Positions 27,491 through 35,473 of a DNA stretch of 64,000 nucleotides are shown piece after piece. The translations under genes and the position numbers were made by a program. The stretch covers positions 1 to 64,000 of the forward strand of contig NZ_CAKKLP010000016.1 of the NCBI RefSeq assembly GCF_918698085.1. Direction: 5' to 3'. How positions within the stretch are numbered: the stretch's first letter is position 1; each line of letters starts with the position of its first letter. The DNA comes from Chryseobacterium sp. Bi04 (GTDB lineage Bacteria; Bacteroidota; Bacteroidia; Flavobacteriales; Weeksellaceae). The notes under the pieces were generated by a model. The model had not been told where the DNA came from and made no database searches. It was given only the letters and a program-made list of their open reading frames with translations.

Positions 27491-28516
27491 CTAAGCCCAT
27501 TTGATGGTATATAGTTCTGCTATATTTTTAGGTCTTGTTTCCAAACCATCGGCCTCAATATCTGTTTTTGAGGTACTTTTTGTATCAATTATACTCATAG
27601 GAGTCGGCCCATTTCCAGGAGGAATCATTGCTGTTGTAGAAAACCTTAAGCCATGATCATGTTTTTTAAAAATATCATTTTCAAAAGTACTGACATGGTC
27701 TCCTGTAATGGTTCCTGTTCCGGGCGCTTTTCTTTCTGTAGCATTCATGTCTACCGTAGCCTGATTATTCCATGCCCGGCTGAAATATCCGCGCATATCC
27801 AATAACAAAGAAAATCCGTTGGGCCCTTTTCCGAACCTATAATTAAGTATTGAATTTAATCTTGTGTAATTGGCATCCAGTTCAACAGGAGCATTACACA
27901 ATGAAAATTCTCCTTCTGGGGCAAATTCCGTAGCGATATATTGTCTGCGTTCTCCTATCACGCCCCGAATGATACAGGGAAGGTTTTTAAGAGCAAGCAA
28001 GCCTAAATTGGTACAGCATCGTGAAATCCTTATTTCGGCATTTGGAATTTTTGATAAAACACTAAGGATGAGCTTTGTTGCTGAAGGATTGATGAGATGT
28101 TGCAGATTTAATTCGTGATCTCCTGTTTGGGATACGGTAACCGAACTGGAATCTATGCCATCTGATAATTGTACCGTTACTTCTCCGCTCACTTTTAAAT
28201 TTAAAATAACCTGAGCAGAAACGGTTTCTCCCGGCAACATCTGTTTCCATCTTGGAAATTCATGAAGAGCCTGGCTGAAAGACATTTCATCGGAAGTCTG
28301 ACTTTTTAGAATAACCAACTGATTAGCATTTGAATCAAAAGAAATTTTTCCGTTGGCTCCGCTATCACTATATAGCCATCCATCAGGAATACCATAAATG
28401 ATGGCCCCATTCCTTGATATCTGATTGCTGAAATACCGGAAATCATCATTATACACTAAATTATTTTGTCCTAATGCATATAGATAATCTTCTGTTGTGT
28501 AATTTATTTTTTCCAT
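27491..28516 (-). CDS. Phage tail-collar/tail-fibre-like protein
   Basis: 341 residues. The N-terminal half (about 20-165) is beta-rich and resembles a carbohydrate-binding module with NLVYNDDFRYFS near 19-30. The C-terminal half looks like phage tail-collar proteins: LLLDMRGYFSRAWNNQATVD near 237-256, GDHVSTFENDIFKKHDHG near 272-289 and the very typical end ETRPKNIAELYTIKWA (326-341). Known role of this fold: trimeric receptor-binding tips. No phage structural genes are nearby, so it may be a free-standing or secreted recruit. It starts 6 nt from the end of the next upstream gene, so they are in one operon. Confidence 0.78.
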   Translation of the reverse strand: MEKINYTTEDYLYALGQNNLVYNDDFRYFSNQISRNGAIIYGIPDGWLYSDSGANGKISFDSNANQLVILKSQTSDEMSFSQALHEFPRWKQMLPGETVSAQVILNLKVSGEVTVQLSDGIDSSSVTVSQTGDHELNLQHLINPSATKLILSVLSKIPNAEIRISRCCTNLGLLALKNLPCIIRGVIGERRQYIATEFAPEGEFSLCNAPVELDANYTRLNSILNYRFGKGPNGFSLLLDMRGYFSRAWNNQATVDMNATERKAPGTGTITGDHVSTFENDIFKKHDHGLRFSTTAMIPPGNGPTPMSIIDTKSTSKTDIEADGLETRPKNIAELYTIKWA

Positions 28517-28522
28517 GACTAT

Positions 28523-29179
28523 TTATTTTTTTTGAGGAAGTTTTCCCATTTTGAATACATTAGTAGCTGAATCAAAATACACATCTGTATCCTCCTGAAA
28601 ATCAATAGTGAGATATTTATTCATTGTAATATTTTTCGTTTTACTATCAGAATAAACTAGATCAGAAGGTACTAAAAGAGAGGAAGAAATGGCCATATTG
28701 GAGGAGATTCCACTTGCCGTGAAGAGCCACAGCTCGTCACTATAGTCAAAATAAATAATAGTATTTACAGAAGCAGAATCTGCATTGCAAACTCCAAAAG
28801 TCCCGTTTATTTTCTGGGAAATGCCAGGAAATAAAATAGAACCTGAAGTGTTATCTATTCCCAACATTTCTGCAGGGCAATCGTCAGGAACACCATAAAA
28901 ACCTATATTGGAGACTGAGTACCTTTTCCCGTACTGTGCATCTGTTGACACATTTTCTTTATAAACGGACATCGTTTGAGGCTCAATCCTGCTTGCCAAT
29001 GCTTTCCAGCAATCTGAGAAAGTACATGGATTGTTATTAATAAAAGGAGCGAAAGCAAGACATATATACTTCAAATCTGCTGTCCCGGGATAAGACCTTA
29101 TGATACCTACCATCTGATTGGTATTGGTCAAATAATTTATTCCGTTTTTATCGAAATATATGTTTAATGTAATATCCAT
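28523..29179 (-). CDS. Unrecognised protein in tail-collar cluster
   Basis: 218 residues without signal peptide or membrane segments, beta-rich, with four cysteines (for example PCTFSDCWKAL near 51-61). The part IGFYGVPDDCPAEM near 91-104 resembles, weakly, AIIYGIPDGWLYS of the downstream collar-like protein. I do not recognise the family. It is separated from the following gene by 6 nt and follows the 267-residue gene across a hairpin. Confidence 0.66.
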   Translation of the reverse strand: MDITLNIYFDKNGINYLTNTNQMVGIIRSYPGTADLKYICLAFAPFINNNPCTFSDCWKALASRIEPQTMSVYKENVSTDAQYGKRYSVSNIGFYGVPDDCPAEMLGIDNTSGSILFPGISQKINGTFGVCNADSASVNTIIYFDYSDELWLFTASGISSNMAISSSLLVPSDLVYSDSKTKNITMNKYLTIDFQEDTDVYFDSATNVFKMGKLPQKK

Positions 29180-29187
29180 AATAAAAT

Positions 29188-29211
29188 CCCGAAGGAACCA
29201 GATCCTTCGGG
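29188..29211 (-). terminator. Hairpin between two genes of the collar cluster
   Basis: Arms CCCGAAGGA and TCCTTCGGG (9 bp perfect), followed on the minus strand by ATTTTATT. It lies 15 nt after the stop of the 267-residue gene and just before the 218-residue gene. It could be a partial terminator or attenuator within the cluster. Confidence 0.75.
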
Positions 29212-29225
29212 AAGATTTATTTTTT

Positions 29226-30029
29226 TTAGAAAATATTTAATAGCTGCGTCAATGATTCTCCTGAAGATACAGGATTCACAGGTGCTCCTCCAGGTACACT
29301 TTCAATACCATAAGTTCCTGCGATCATCTGCAGATCATATTGTATATTCTGAGCACTAAATATAAAATTACATCCGGGTGCTGTAGCATTACCGGTAACA
29401 GATCCTGAAGTCATATTAGTTTGCGCTGCAAATAAAACTACTTTTTCGTTAGGCTCCATACTCACAGAACCCTGCGGTGTACATGTAAATGCACAGAAAG
29501 GCTGAAATACGCCATTTACCTTCGCAGCAAGTCCTATCGTGATATTCGATGTTCCTGCTCCTCTGTCATTTTTCACAGTAATTACTCCTGCCGGAGCTCC
29601 TGAAGTAGTAGAAAAAGAACCATCCTGGTGGAAAGTTACAGCAGTCCCCAAAGGAATTTCGCTGGACAGTGCCTGCATCTGGATGGTTGTATTGGTACCA
29701 ATATTGGACTTATTGTAAATATATACTTTGTACCTTGGCTCGTAATCAATTTCTACTTCGCCAAACATCTCCTGATAGCCTATAGCAAACCAGGCCGGTA
29801 CTCCTGTAGAAACCTGATTAGGTCCTGAAGCACCTTTATATCCCATTAATTTGTAATTATTTTCTTGTAGATACTGTAAAATTGTTTTTTGCTCATTTGA
29901 TGTAAAATCGAAATCAATTGAGAATACAGTAGTGGCTGCTTTTTGAACGAGTGTCTTTTCCATTGGTTTAATTTTTGATGTTCTTACTCTCTTTGATATT
30001 GGGCTTTTCAGAATACGCCCTTTGTTCAT
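29226..30029 (-). CDS. Unrecognised beta-rich protein in tail-collar cluster
   Basis: 267 residues from the first ATG. An internal ATG at 29963 would give 245 residues starting MEKTLVQKAATTVFS, and the lysine/arginine-rich first 22 residues may not be translated. Mostly beta-rich, with GYQEMFGEVEIDYEPRYKVY near 85-104 and glycine/threonine-rich segments. No membrane segment or signal peptide. I do not recognise the family. It precedes the 218-residue protein and follows the Tle1-like gene across about 190 nt. Confidence 0.66.
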   Translation of the reverse strand: MNKGRILKSPISKRVRTSKIKPMEKTLVQKAATTVFSIDFDFTSNEQKTILQYLQENNYKLMGYKGASGPNQVSTGVPAWFAIGYQEMFGEVEIDYEPRYKVYIYNKSNIGTNTTIQMQALSSEIPLGTAVTFHQDGSFSTTSGAPAGVITVKNDRGAGTSNITIGLAAKVNGVFQPFCAFTCTPQGSVSMEPNEKVVLFAAQTNMTSGSVTGNATAPGCNFIFSAQNIQYDLQMIAGTYGIESVPGGAPVNPVSSGESLTQLLNIF

Positions 30030-30163
30030 ATTTTTATTTTGAAGCTTCGTTAAATGAACAATTCAAAGTAACGAGAATTAAAAACCAAAAACTACAGTAT
30101 AAAATACCAAATTCAAGATTCAGTAATTATACCCAATTGATAATAAGTATTTTATAAATAAAA

Positions 30164-30186
30164 GAGAACATCCAAAGAATGTTCCC
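30164..30186 (-). terminator. Terminator after Tle1-like gene
   Basis: Arms GGGAACAT and ATGTTCTC (one G-U pair) on the minus strand followed by TTTTATTT, 33 nt after the stop codon of the Tle1-like gene. Transcription of the four downstream genes may therefore depend on readthrough or a separate promoter. Confidence 0.72.
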
Positions 30187-30218
30187 TAACCTAAATTTAA
30201 AACTGAAAAGTATTGAGA

Positions 30219-31574
30219 TTAATTGTTAAATTCGTTCAACCTGATTATTGCTGGAGCTTTTACAACTGAACGAATCCAGATATCGTTATTAGGAACATTG
30301 GTCCCGTACAGAAAGTCGGCTACGAAGCTGTCTTCGGGAAGATGAAGTTCAATAGAAAGTCTTTTCTTGCTTTCTTTATCTACCAAGGTACTGCTGGAGA
30401 CATTCAAACCATTGTTGATCAGTTCCGTGTTAATTTCAGATTCTGACCTATTCAGCAACGCATTGCTGTATAATCCAAAATTAGCCGAAATATGGATATA
30501 GTCTGCCAGCTCATTATAATTATAAGCCGGCTTTATATCAGTGGAGGTAAATTTCACATGTTCTGTAAGCTGTGTATAAAAATTATTGAGGAAAGGATGT
30601 TTCCCGGAATCTGTTTCAAAATATAATGCTGCAAGATCAGCATCGAAAACCACCGCATTTTTATTGGTCTCTTCCAGCATAAGTCTTCCGTATATTTTTG
30701 AGAGATGGTTATATACTTTATCCCGGCAGACAAAAGCCTGAGAAAACTGGCCTTCTTTCTCCACCTGATAACCGGAAAATAAGTGTTCCCAAATCCGGTT
30801 TCCTCCGGCATCAGTTTTTGCGCTTCTTATATCTGAAACATAATCATTCAGGTCAGTATCATTTACAAAATCTGTAGAGATATAGACCGACTGGGGGCCT
30901 TCCAGATATCCACCGCCCACATCTGCATGAGCTCCCGGAACAAATATTTCTTTCCATACGGAATTCCAGTCTTCATATTTTTTGTTCTGTATGGTTTTAG
31001 AGTCTTCAAAAAAGCCGGTAAGCGGAAAAAAGAACCGGCATTCATTAATTGCACAAAGGTGAAGCGCTTGCTCTATTGTGTTGGAAAGGCTTAAGTCATA
31101 GGTATTAAAAGGTTTGGATTCTACCGTATCAAAAGCACCTAAAAACTTAATTTTAATGTGCATTGATGAATAGTGAGACAAAAGCCGGTTACAGAAAGTC
31201 CGGGCCAGCATTCCTCCTCTCCCGAATCCGTATAGGTAGAAATGGTACTCTTTATTTTCATCCCTGATTATTTCCTGTACAAAAGCATCTGCTTTCTGAA
31301 TTTTATCGTCGGAAGAATATCCGTTACCGTAAGGTGGGTTTGCACAAGTGGCCATAGCAAAGTTATTGTCTTCACCTCCTATTACCGTTCCTATTCCTTC
31401 AATATATATTTTTTGATTCCCACGAAATAGGTTGTATAGTTTGTAAATATTGGTAAAAGCACCATAGTAGCTTTCATTATTCTTTAGTGGCTTATCCGGT
31501 GAAAAAGCGTTTACTCCATTATTTCCAGTACCATCAAAGAAGATTCCAACAGAAATTATGTTGCTGTCCTCCAT
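30219..31574 (-). CDS. Tle1/DUF2235-like lipase-fold protein, nucleophile missing
   Basis: 451 residues. The alpha/beta-hydrolase domain is of the Tle1/DUF2235 class: IFFDGTGNN near 11-19, FTNIYKLYNLF near 40-50, YIEGIGT near 57-63, GAFDTV near 146-151 (catalytic Asp149) and VPGAHADVGGGY near 212-223 (catalytic His217). The elbow that should read GxSxG reads GFGRG at residues 116-120: the codon at position 118 is GGG, so the nucleophile serine is absent. Family knowledge: Tle1 proteins are phospholipases, often type VI effectors. No secretion genes are in the window. The protein may be a pseudo-enzyme or use another residue. Confidence 0.82.
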   Translation of the reverse strand: MEDSNIISVGIFFDGTGNNGVNAFSPDKPLKNNESYYGAFTNIYKLYNLFRGNQKIYIEGIGTVIGGEDNNFAMATCANPPYGNGYSSDDKIQKADAFVQEIIRDENKEYHFYLYGFGRGGMLARTFCNRLLSHYSSMHIKIKFLGAFDTVESKPFNTYDLSLSNTIEQALHLCAINECRFFFPLTGFFEDSKTIQNKKYEDWNSVWKEIFVPGAHADVGGGYLEGPQSVYISTDFVNDTDLNDYVSDIRSAKTDAGGNRIWEHLFSGYQVEKEGQFSQAFVCRDKVYNHLSKIYGRLMLEETNKNAVVFDADLAALYFETDSGKHPFLNNFYTQLTEHVKFTSTDIKPAYNYNELADYIHISANFGLYSNALLNRSESEINTELINNGLNVSSSTLVDKESKKRLSIELHLPEDSFVADFLYGTNVPNNDIWIRSVVKAPAIIRLNEFNN

Positions 31575-31708
31575 TCTTTTTAATCATTTATGTTACAGAT
31601 TGATCTGCATTGTACATTCAAATTTCATCCAAAGGTCTCTGACCTGGATATCTTCAAAGTAACAGAAGAAAGGAATGCTAAACTAGCGTGAAAAGTACCA
31701 AATAAAAA

Positions 31709-31728
31709 ATTCCGTATTTCTACGGAAT
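31709..31728 (-). terminator. Terminator after LuxR-type regulator
   Basis: Arms ATTCCGTA and TACGGAAT with loop GAAA on the minus strand, followed by TTTTTTATT, 4 nt downstream of the regulator stop codon. It separates the signalling operon from the Tle1-like gene. Confidence 0.88.
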
Positions 31729-31732
31729 GAGG

Positions 31733-32410
31733 CTATAATTTGTCAAGCGAATAAATATTGTTTATAATGGCGTAAATCACTATGCCCACTGTATTTTTAG
31801 CTCCAATTTTCTCCAGGATCCGCTGTCTGTGACTCTCTACCGTTCTTGGGCTGATGAAGAGCTTTTCTCCGATTTCATTATTTGTAAATTCCTGACAAAT
31901 AAGTTTTACAACGTCTTTTTCTCTTTCAGACAGCTCATCTTCTGTTTCAAAAAGCGAGTTTTTCTTTGCCGAGCTGTTCATATAAGTGAATAACATCTGA
32001 TGGTCTTCAGCGGTAAAGAACACTCCATTTTTATTGACCATGGTAATGGCTTCAATAAATATTTTTTTATTGGAGTTTTTGGGAAGAAATGCAGAAACTC
32101 CCAACTTCACCATGTATCCCAGAATAGAGGTCTTATAGTGGGAGGAAAGAATGATAATTTTAAGGTCAGAATATTTTTCTTTAAGAATCTCTACCAGTTC
32201 AAAACCATTCATCGGTTTCATCTGAACATCTACCAGGGCAATATCAGGAAATTCATTTTCAGAAATATTTTCCAATTGCTCAATAAAATCGGGGCCATTA
32301 TCTGCGGTAAGGCATACCGATATATTTTTTTCATTGGACAGCAGCATCTTTACTCCTTCCAGGATCAGCTGTTCATCATCTATCAGGGCTATCTTGATTT
32401 GGGAACTCAT
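31733..32410 (-). CDS. NarL/FixJ-family response regulator
   Basis: 225 residues. The receiver domain has Asp12-Asp13, the phosphoacceptor Asp61 in ALVDVQMKPMNG and Lys111 in AFLPKNS. The LuxR-type helix-turn-helix is near 160-220 with LSEREKDVVKLI and NNEIGEKLFISPRTVESH. Known role: DNA-binding output of a two-component pair. The start overlaps the end of the histidine kinase gene by 35 nt, so the two are coupled partners. Confidence 0.95.
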   Translation of the reverse strand: MSSQIKIALIDDEQLILEGVKMLLSNEKNISVCLTADNGPDFIEQLENISENEFPDIALVDVQMKPMNGFELVEILKEKYSDLKIIILSSHYKTSILGYMVKLGVSAFLPKNSNKKIFIEAITMVNKNGVFFTAEDHQMLFTYMNSSAKKNSLFETEDELSEREKDVVKLICQEFTNNEIGEKLFISPRTVESHRQRILEKIGAKNTVGIVIYAIINNIYSLDKL

Positions 32411-33098
32411 TATGTTTGGGAATTTTAATAATTATACGGCTTCCTTTATTTAAAAAAGTACTTTTCCATTTATAGGTGGCATTCATTGACTTGATTCTGG
32501 ATTCGATATTCTTAATACCCATTCCTTTTTTCACCTGATCGTAATCGAAACCCTGGCCGTTATCTGAAATCACAACTGCCATATGATGAGGGTAATCTTT
32601 AATATAGATCCAAATATCCGTAGCATCAGAATGTTTGATTACATTGGTTGTAAATTCCTGAATAATTCTGTACAACTGTACTTCCACAAAAAGATCTTTC
32701 TTTTTGTATCCGGGCATTACCTGCAGGGAAAGATTGATTTTATGGGAAAGATTGGCAATCAGTTCTTCCACATACAGCACCAGTCCTACAGATTCCAGGT
32801 TAACAGGATATAATGAATGCGAAATACTTCTGGCTGCATCAATCAGGGCAGACATCTGACTGTAGATATTTTTTTTAATAATTTCATCCCCTTTGGTGTC
32901 GAGATTGTTCAGCCATAAAGAAAGAATGTTAAGTCTGTTTCCTATATCATCATGAATGGTTACCGCTATTCTTTTTCTTTCTTCTTCCTGAACCTTAATA
33001 TTTTCCAGTGCCAGCTTTTTCTGATGAAGGACTTCTGCTTCATGCTGTACATTTTTTTCTTTTATAATCCTGCTGATAAAAGACCTGTAGGCAAGCAA
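32376..33098 (-). CDS. Sensor histidine kinase (HisKA_3 type), start unclear
   Basis: 240 residues counted from TTG at 33098. The dimerisation/phosphoacceptor box is EERKRIAVTIHDDIGNRLN near 39-57 (His49). The HATPase domain has EFTTNVIKHSDAT near 148-160, DNGQGFD near 180-186 and GMGIKNIESR near 193-202. A membrane segment with the reading NINLLILIIVTITVIVAF lies in the same frame just upstream (about 33098-33150), but no ATG, GTG or TTG precedes it before an in-frame TAG. The true start is therefore non-standard, or the sequence has an error here. It is a NarX-like kinase paired with the regulator. Confidence 0.82.
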   Translation of the reverse strand: MLAYRSFISRIIKEKNVQHEAEVLHQKKLALENIKVQEEERKRIAVTIHDDIGNRLNILSLWLNNLDTKGDEIIKKNIYSQMSALIDAARSISHSLYPVNLESVGLVLYVEELIANLSHKINLSLQVMPGYKKKDLFVEVQLYRIIQEFTTNVIKHSDATDIWIYIKDYPHHMAVVISDNGQGFDYDQVKKGMGIKNIESRIKSMNATYKWKSTFLNKGSRIIIKIPKHNEFPNQDSPDR

Positions 33099-33160
33099 AA
33101 TAAAAGCTACTATAACTGTTATGGTAACAATTATAAGGATTAACAGGTTAATATTTAGGC

Positions 33161-33784
33161 TTACTTCTTTAATTTGATGAAGGTATATAAAAATGAACAG
33201 TACAAAATCCCGGACAGGATATTGTTGGCACTAAAAATAATATAATAATCGTCCTCAGACAGGTTAGCGATCTGATGCTGCACGATAAAAATAAATACAG
33301 AAACCGAGTAATAGAAAAAAATACTGGCATCTGTTAAAAGAAAACGGTTTTGTGCAGAAGTATCTTTAATTTCCCGAATCAATGTAAATCCAGAAAGACA
33401 GATGATCATAATATTAGAAACTACTTTAGCTATATCTGCATTGACAGGGTAATTAAACCCATATTTTGAAATCATAAATCCGGCAGCCACTACTGCAACG
33501 AGAGCCAGGAAATTCCTGGGTAGCTCCAGCTTCCTGATAAATAACACCGACAATAAAAAAAACTCCCCGGCTATATAAAGAGGATAAAGAAATGATGTAT
33601 CGTTGAGATTAAAAACATAAGGCAGGACAAGATTCAGCAGTTCAATAAAGAAAAGAAAAGCAATACAGTGAAAATAGTGCTTTTCTTTATTATGTAATAT
33701 GCGGTATTTTCCTGCTCCCAGCAATATCACTGATAGAAGAAGACCATAGTTCAGGAATAAAATCGCCTTATAAAAATCCGCCAT
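33161..33784 (-). CDS. Multi-pass membrane protein, putative sensor partner
   Basis: 207 residues with six or seven hydrophobic segments and short loops, no soluble domain. It ends inside the upstream frame of the histidine kinase. It starts 13 nt after the stop of the preceding gene. Nothing in the sequence identifies a family. By position it could be the membrane sensor or transducer for the kinase, which itself has one membrane segment. Confidence 0.72.
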   Translation of the reverse strand: MADFYKAILFLNYGLLLSVILLGAGKYRILHNKEKHYFHCIAFLFFIELLNLVLPYVFNLNDTSFLYPLYIAGEFFLLSVLFIRKLELPRNFLALVAVVAAGFMISKYGFNYPVNADIAKVVSNIMIICLSGFTLIREIKDTSAQNRFLLTDASIFFYYSVSVFIFIVQHQIANLSEDDYYIIFSANNILSGILYCSFLYTFIKLKK

Positions 33785-33797
33785 TCCTCAGTTATAA

Positions 33798-34574
33798 TTA
33801 TAGTGCATCCGGTATACGGCAAATTGGCGGGCAAGGTTTTGCCCAATCGTATGTATTGGCTTCAGTTATTGCACTGCTTCCTGTATTACTGCTTTCCAGA
33901 TTTTCAAGAAAAGAAATAAAAACAAGCGTTACTAACATTCTTCCATAAATATCACTGTATCTTAATCCGAATGAGCATACTATTCTGGTTAAATTTTTAT
34001 CTGAAAGGCATAAATCTTCTGTAGGAACATAAAACTTAGTAAAGATTCTCGTTCCCTTGTATGCTGTACATTCCTGATAAAACCAATCCATTCCTTCATT
34101 TCTCCATCTTTCAATAGCTTCTATGGCCTTATCCTGCTCAAGGACCGGTTTACTGGAAATCGGGAAAGACATATCTGCATTCTTATCAATATTCTGAAGG
34201 TCTTTAGAAAGAAGAGCATTTTTAACAACTGTATACTGCTGTATTTCCTGCAGTTTTAAGTCATATGCCAGCGGGCAAAGAAGGCTGCATGGATATTCTT
34301 CCATACTTCTTCTCAATCCGTTTTCATCCATAGGATATAAAATAATAATCAGATTTTCATTATAAACACCTACCCCAGCACAGAATTCCGGATATTCACT
34401 ATTCCCTCTCATCCAATCCAGATGACCTTTGTTTATTTCGAAAATATAATTGGCGGGAATTAATTTCTTCAGCTGAGGAAAATTGGAAAGAAGTAAACTC
34501 CATTGGTCCATAGCTGTTTTGCATTCCTCTTTAGAGAGCATGAAGTCTTCGCTGTTTAATGTTGTCATAATCAT
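33798..34574 (-). CDS. Unrecognised protein in signalling operon
   Basis: About 258 residues from ATG at 34574 (or 256 from 34568). The open frame extends to 34664 but the longer start would overlap the upstream gene. Soluble, Cys- and Trp-containing, with SKEECKTAMDQWSLLLSNFP near 13-32 and RWRNEGMDWFYQECTAYKG near 157-175. No signal peptide or membrane segment in the shorter form. I do not recognise the family. It lies between DUF5715 and the membrane protein. Confidence 0.6.
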   Translation of the reverse strand: MIMTTLNSEDFMLSKEECKTAMDQWSLLLSNFPQLKKLIPANYIFEINKGHLDWMRGNSEYPEFCAGVGVYNENLIIILYPMDENGLRRSMEEYPCSLLCPLAYDLKLQEIQQYTVVKNALLSKDLQNIDKNADMSFPISSKPVLEQDKAIEAIERWRNEGMDWFYQECTAYKGTRIFTKFYVPTEDLCLSDKNLTRIVCSFGLRYSDIYGRMLVTLVFISFLENLESSNTGSSAITEANTYDWAKPCPPICRIPDAL

Positions 34575-34633
34575 AGTTTTTAAGTTGTATAAAAATATAC
34601 AAACTACACATGCTATGCAAGTAAGAATTTTAA

Positions 34634-35254
34634 TTAATAATTTCTCACTGTAATATGATAACAACGCTGTTGCTTCTCTTTGATGTAATAAATTCTACCA
34701 GCATTAGCATAATACTTTAAAACTTTCTCTAGTGCCAGTTCCATTTTTGGATTGTATTTGAGTACATTATTGAATCTTATATAGGAGATATCAAAAGAAT
34801 TTCCATAATTGTGGGAACTTATCCCCAGTGAAGCATTAGAATTAACTCTTCTTAACCTGTTTTGATCTTCAAGTGTCCGGGTAATGGAGGAAACGGTGAA
34901 TGTTCCACCCTTTGTATCTTTGCTAAACTTTGTACCCATTTTTTCTAATGTCGCCTTTGCTTTAGATACCATCCAGGGCCTGCTGTAATCAAGCTTCTGA
35001 ACATGATATCCTTTCCCGGATTTTTTTATTTTATGGAACTTTCCATTATTAACGTATTTCTGTACTGTTTTAGAATCTTTCAGCAGCTGTATTTTAAAGC
35101 TTTTGGAAGCATCAATATGAGGCTTATAAAGAGCAGTGGGTTCGATATTCATAACCTTGATCCCTTTAAATTCACGCATTGCACTTTTGGCCACCTGCGC
35201 ATAATGCAGATTATAAATAAAAGGTACAAAGACCACACAAAGAAACTTTTTCAT
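34634..35254 (-). CDS. DUF5715-like M15-type peptidase fold protein
   Basis: 206 residues with a signal peptide (about 1-20, ending HYAQ). The core carries SSHNYGNSFDISYI near 145-158, the SxHxxGxxxD metal-site pattern of the M15/D-alanyl-D-alanine peptidase-like fold, with CYHITVRNY at the C-terminus supplying a further histidine. It is likely periplasmic and acts on peptidoglycan. First gene of a five-gene operon leading into the histidine kinase and regulator, which suggests the operon monitors or reacts to the cell wall. Confidence 0.75.
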   Translation of the reverse strand: MKKFLCVVFVPFIYNLHYAQVAKSAMREFKGIKVMNIEPTALYKPHIDASKSFKIQLLKDSKTVQKYVNNGKFHKIKKSGKGYHVQKLDYSRPWMVSKAKATLEKMGTKFSKDTKGGTFTVSSITRTLEDQNRLRRVNSNASLGISSHNYGNSFDISYIRFNNVLKYNPKMELALEKVLKYYANAGRIYYIKEKQQRCYHITVRNY

Positions 35255-35441
35255 TAACTCCTCTTTTTAAATTTACTGAATGAAAGATAAAATGTTTATG
35301 TTATATCATTCATTCCAATGATAGTACTATATAAATAAATCCCAAACAAACTTCAAACCAAATTATTGAATTTATAATTTTTGTTCTCTTATTTTTGAAA
35401 TATTTTTTCAGTTTTAACTTTTTACTTTAAGATATAAATTT

Positions 35442-35449
35442 TACATTTG
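35442..35449 (+). promoter_or_regulatory. Probable -7 element of aqpZ
   Basis: TACATTTG matches TAnnTTTG. It overlaps the TTG that would begin a longer open frame, so it supports ATG at 35474 as the start of aqpZ. Confidence 0.55.
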
Positions 35450-35473
35450 AGATACATTTTAAAAATAAACAAT

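Noticed and set aside
27184..31574. Cluster as a classical prophage
   Set aside because: Only one protein looks phage-like; there are no capsid, portal, tail-tube, integrase or lysis genes and no attachment-site repeats that I can see.
34575..34664. Longer start of the 288-codon frame, with hydrophobic N-terminus
   Set aside because: It would overlap the end of the DUF5715 gene by 31 nt, and ATG at 34574 or 34568 gives a normal soluble protein.
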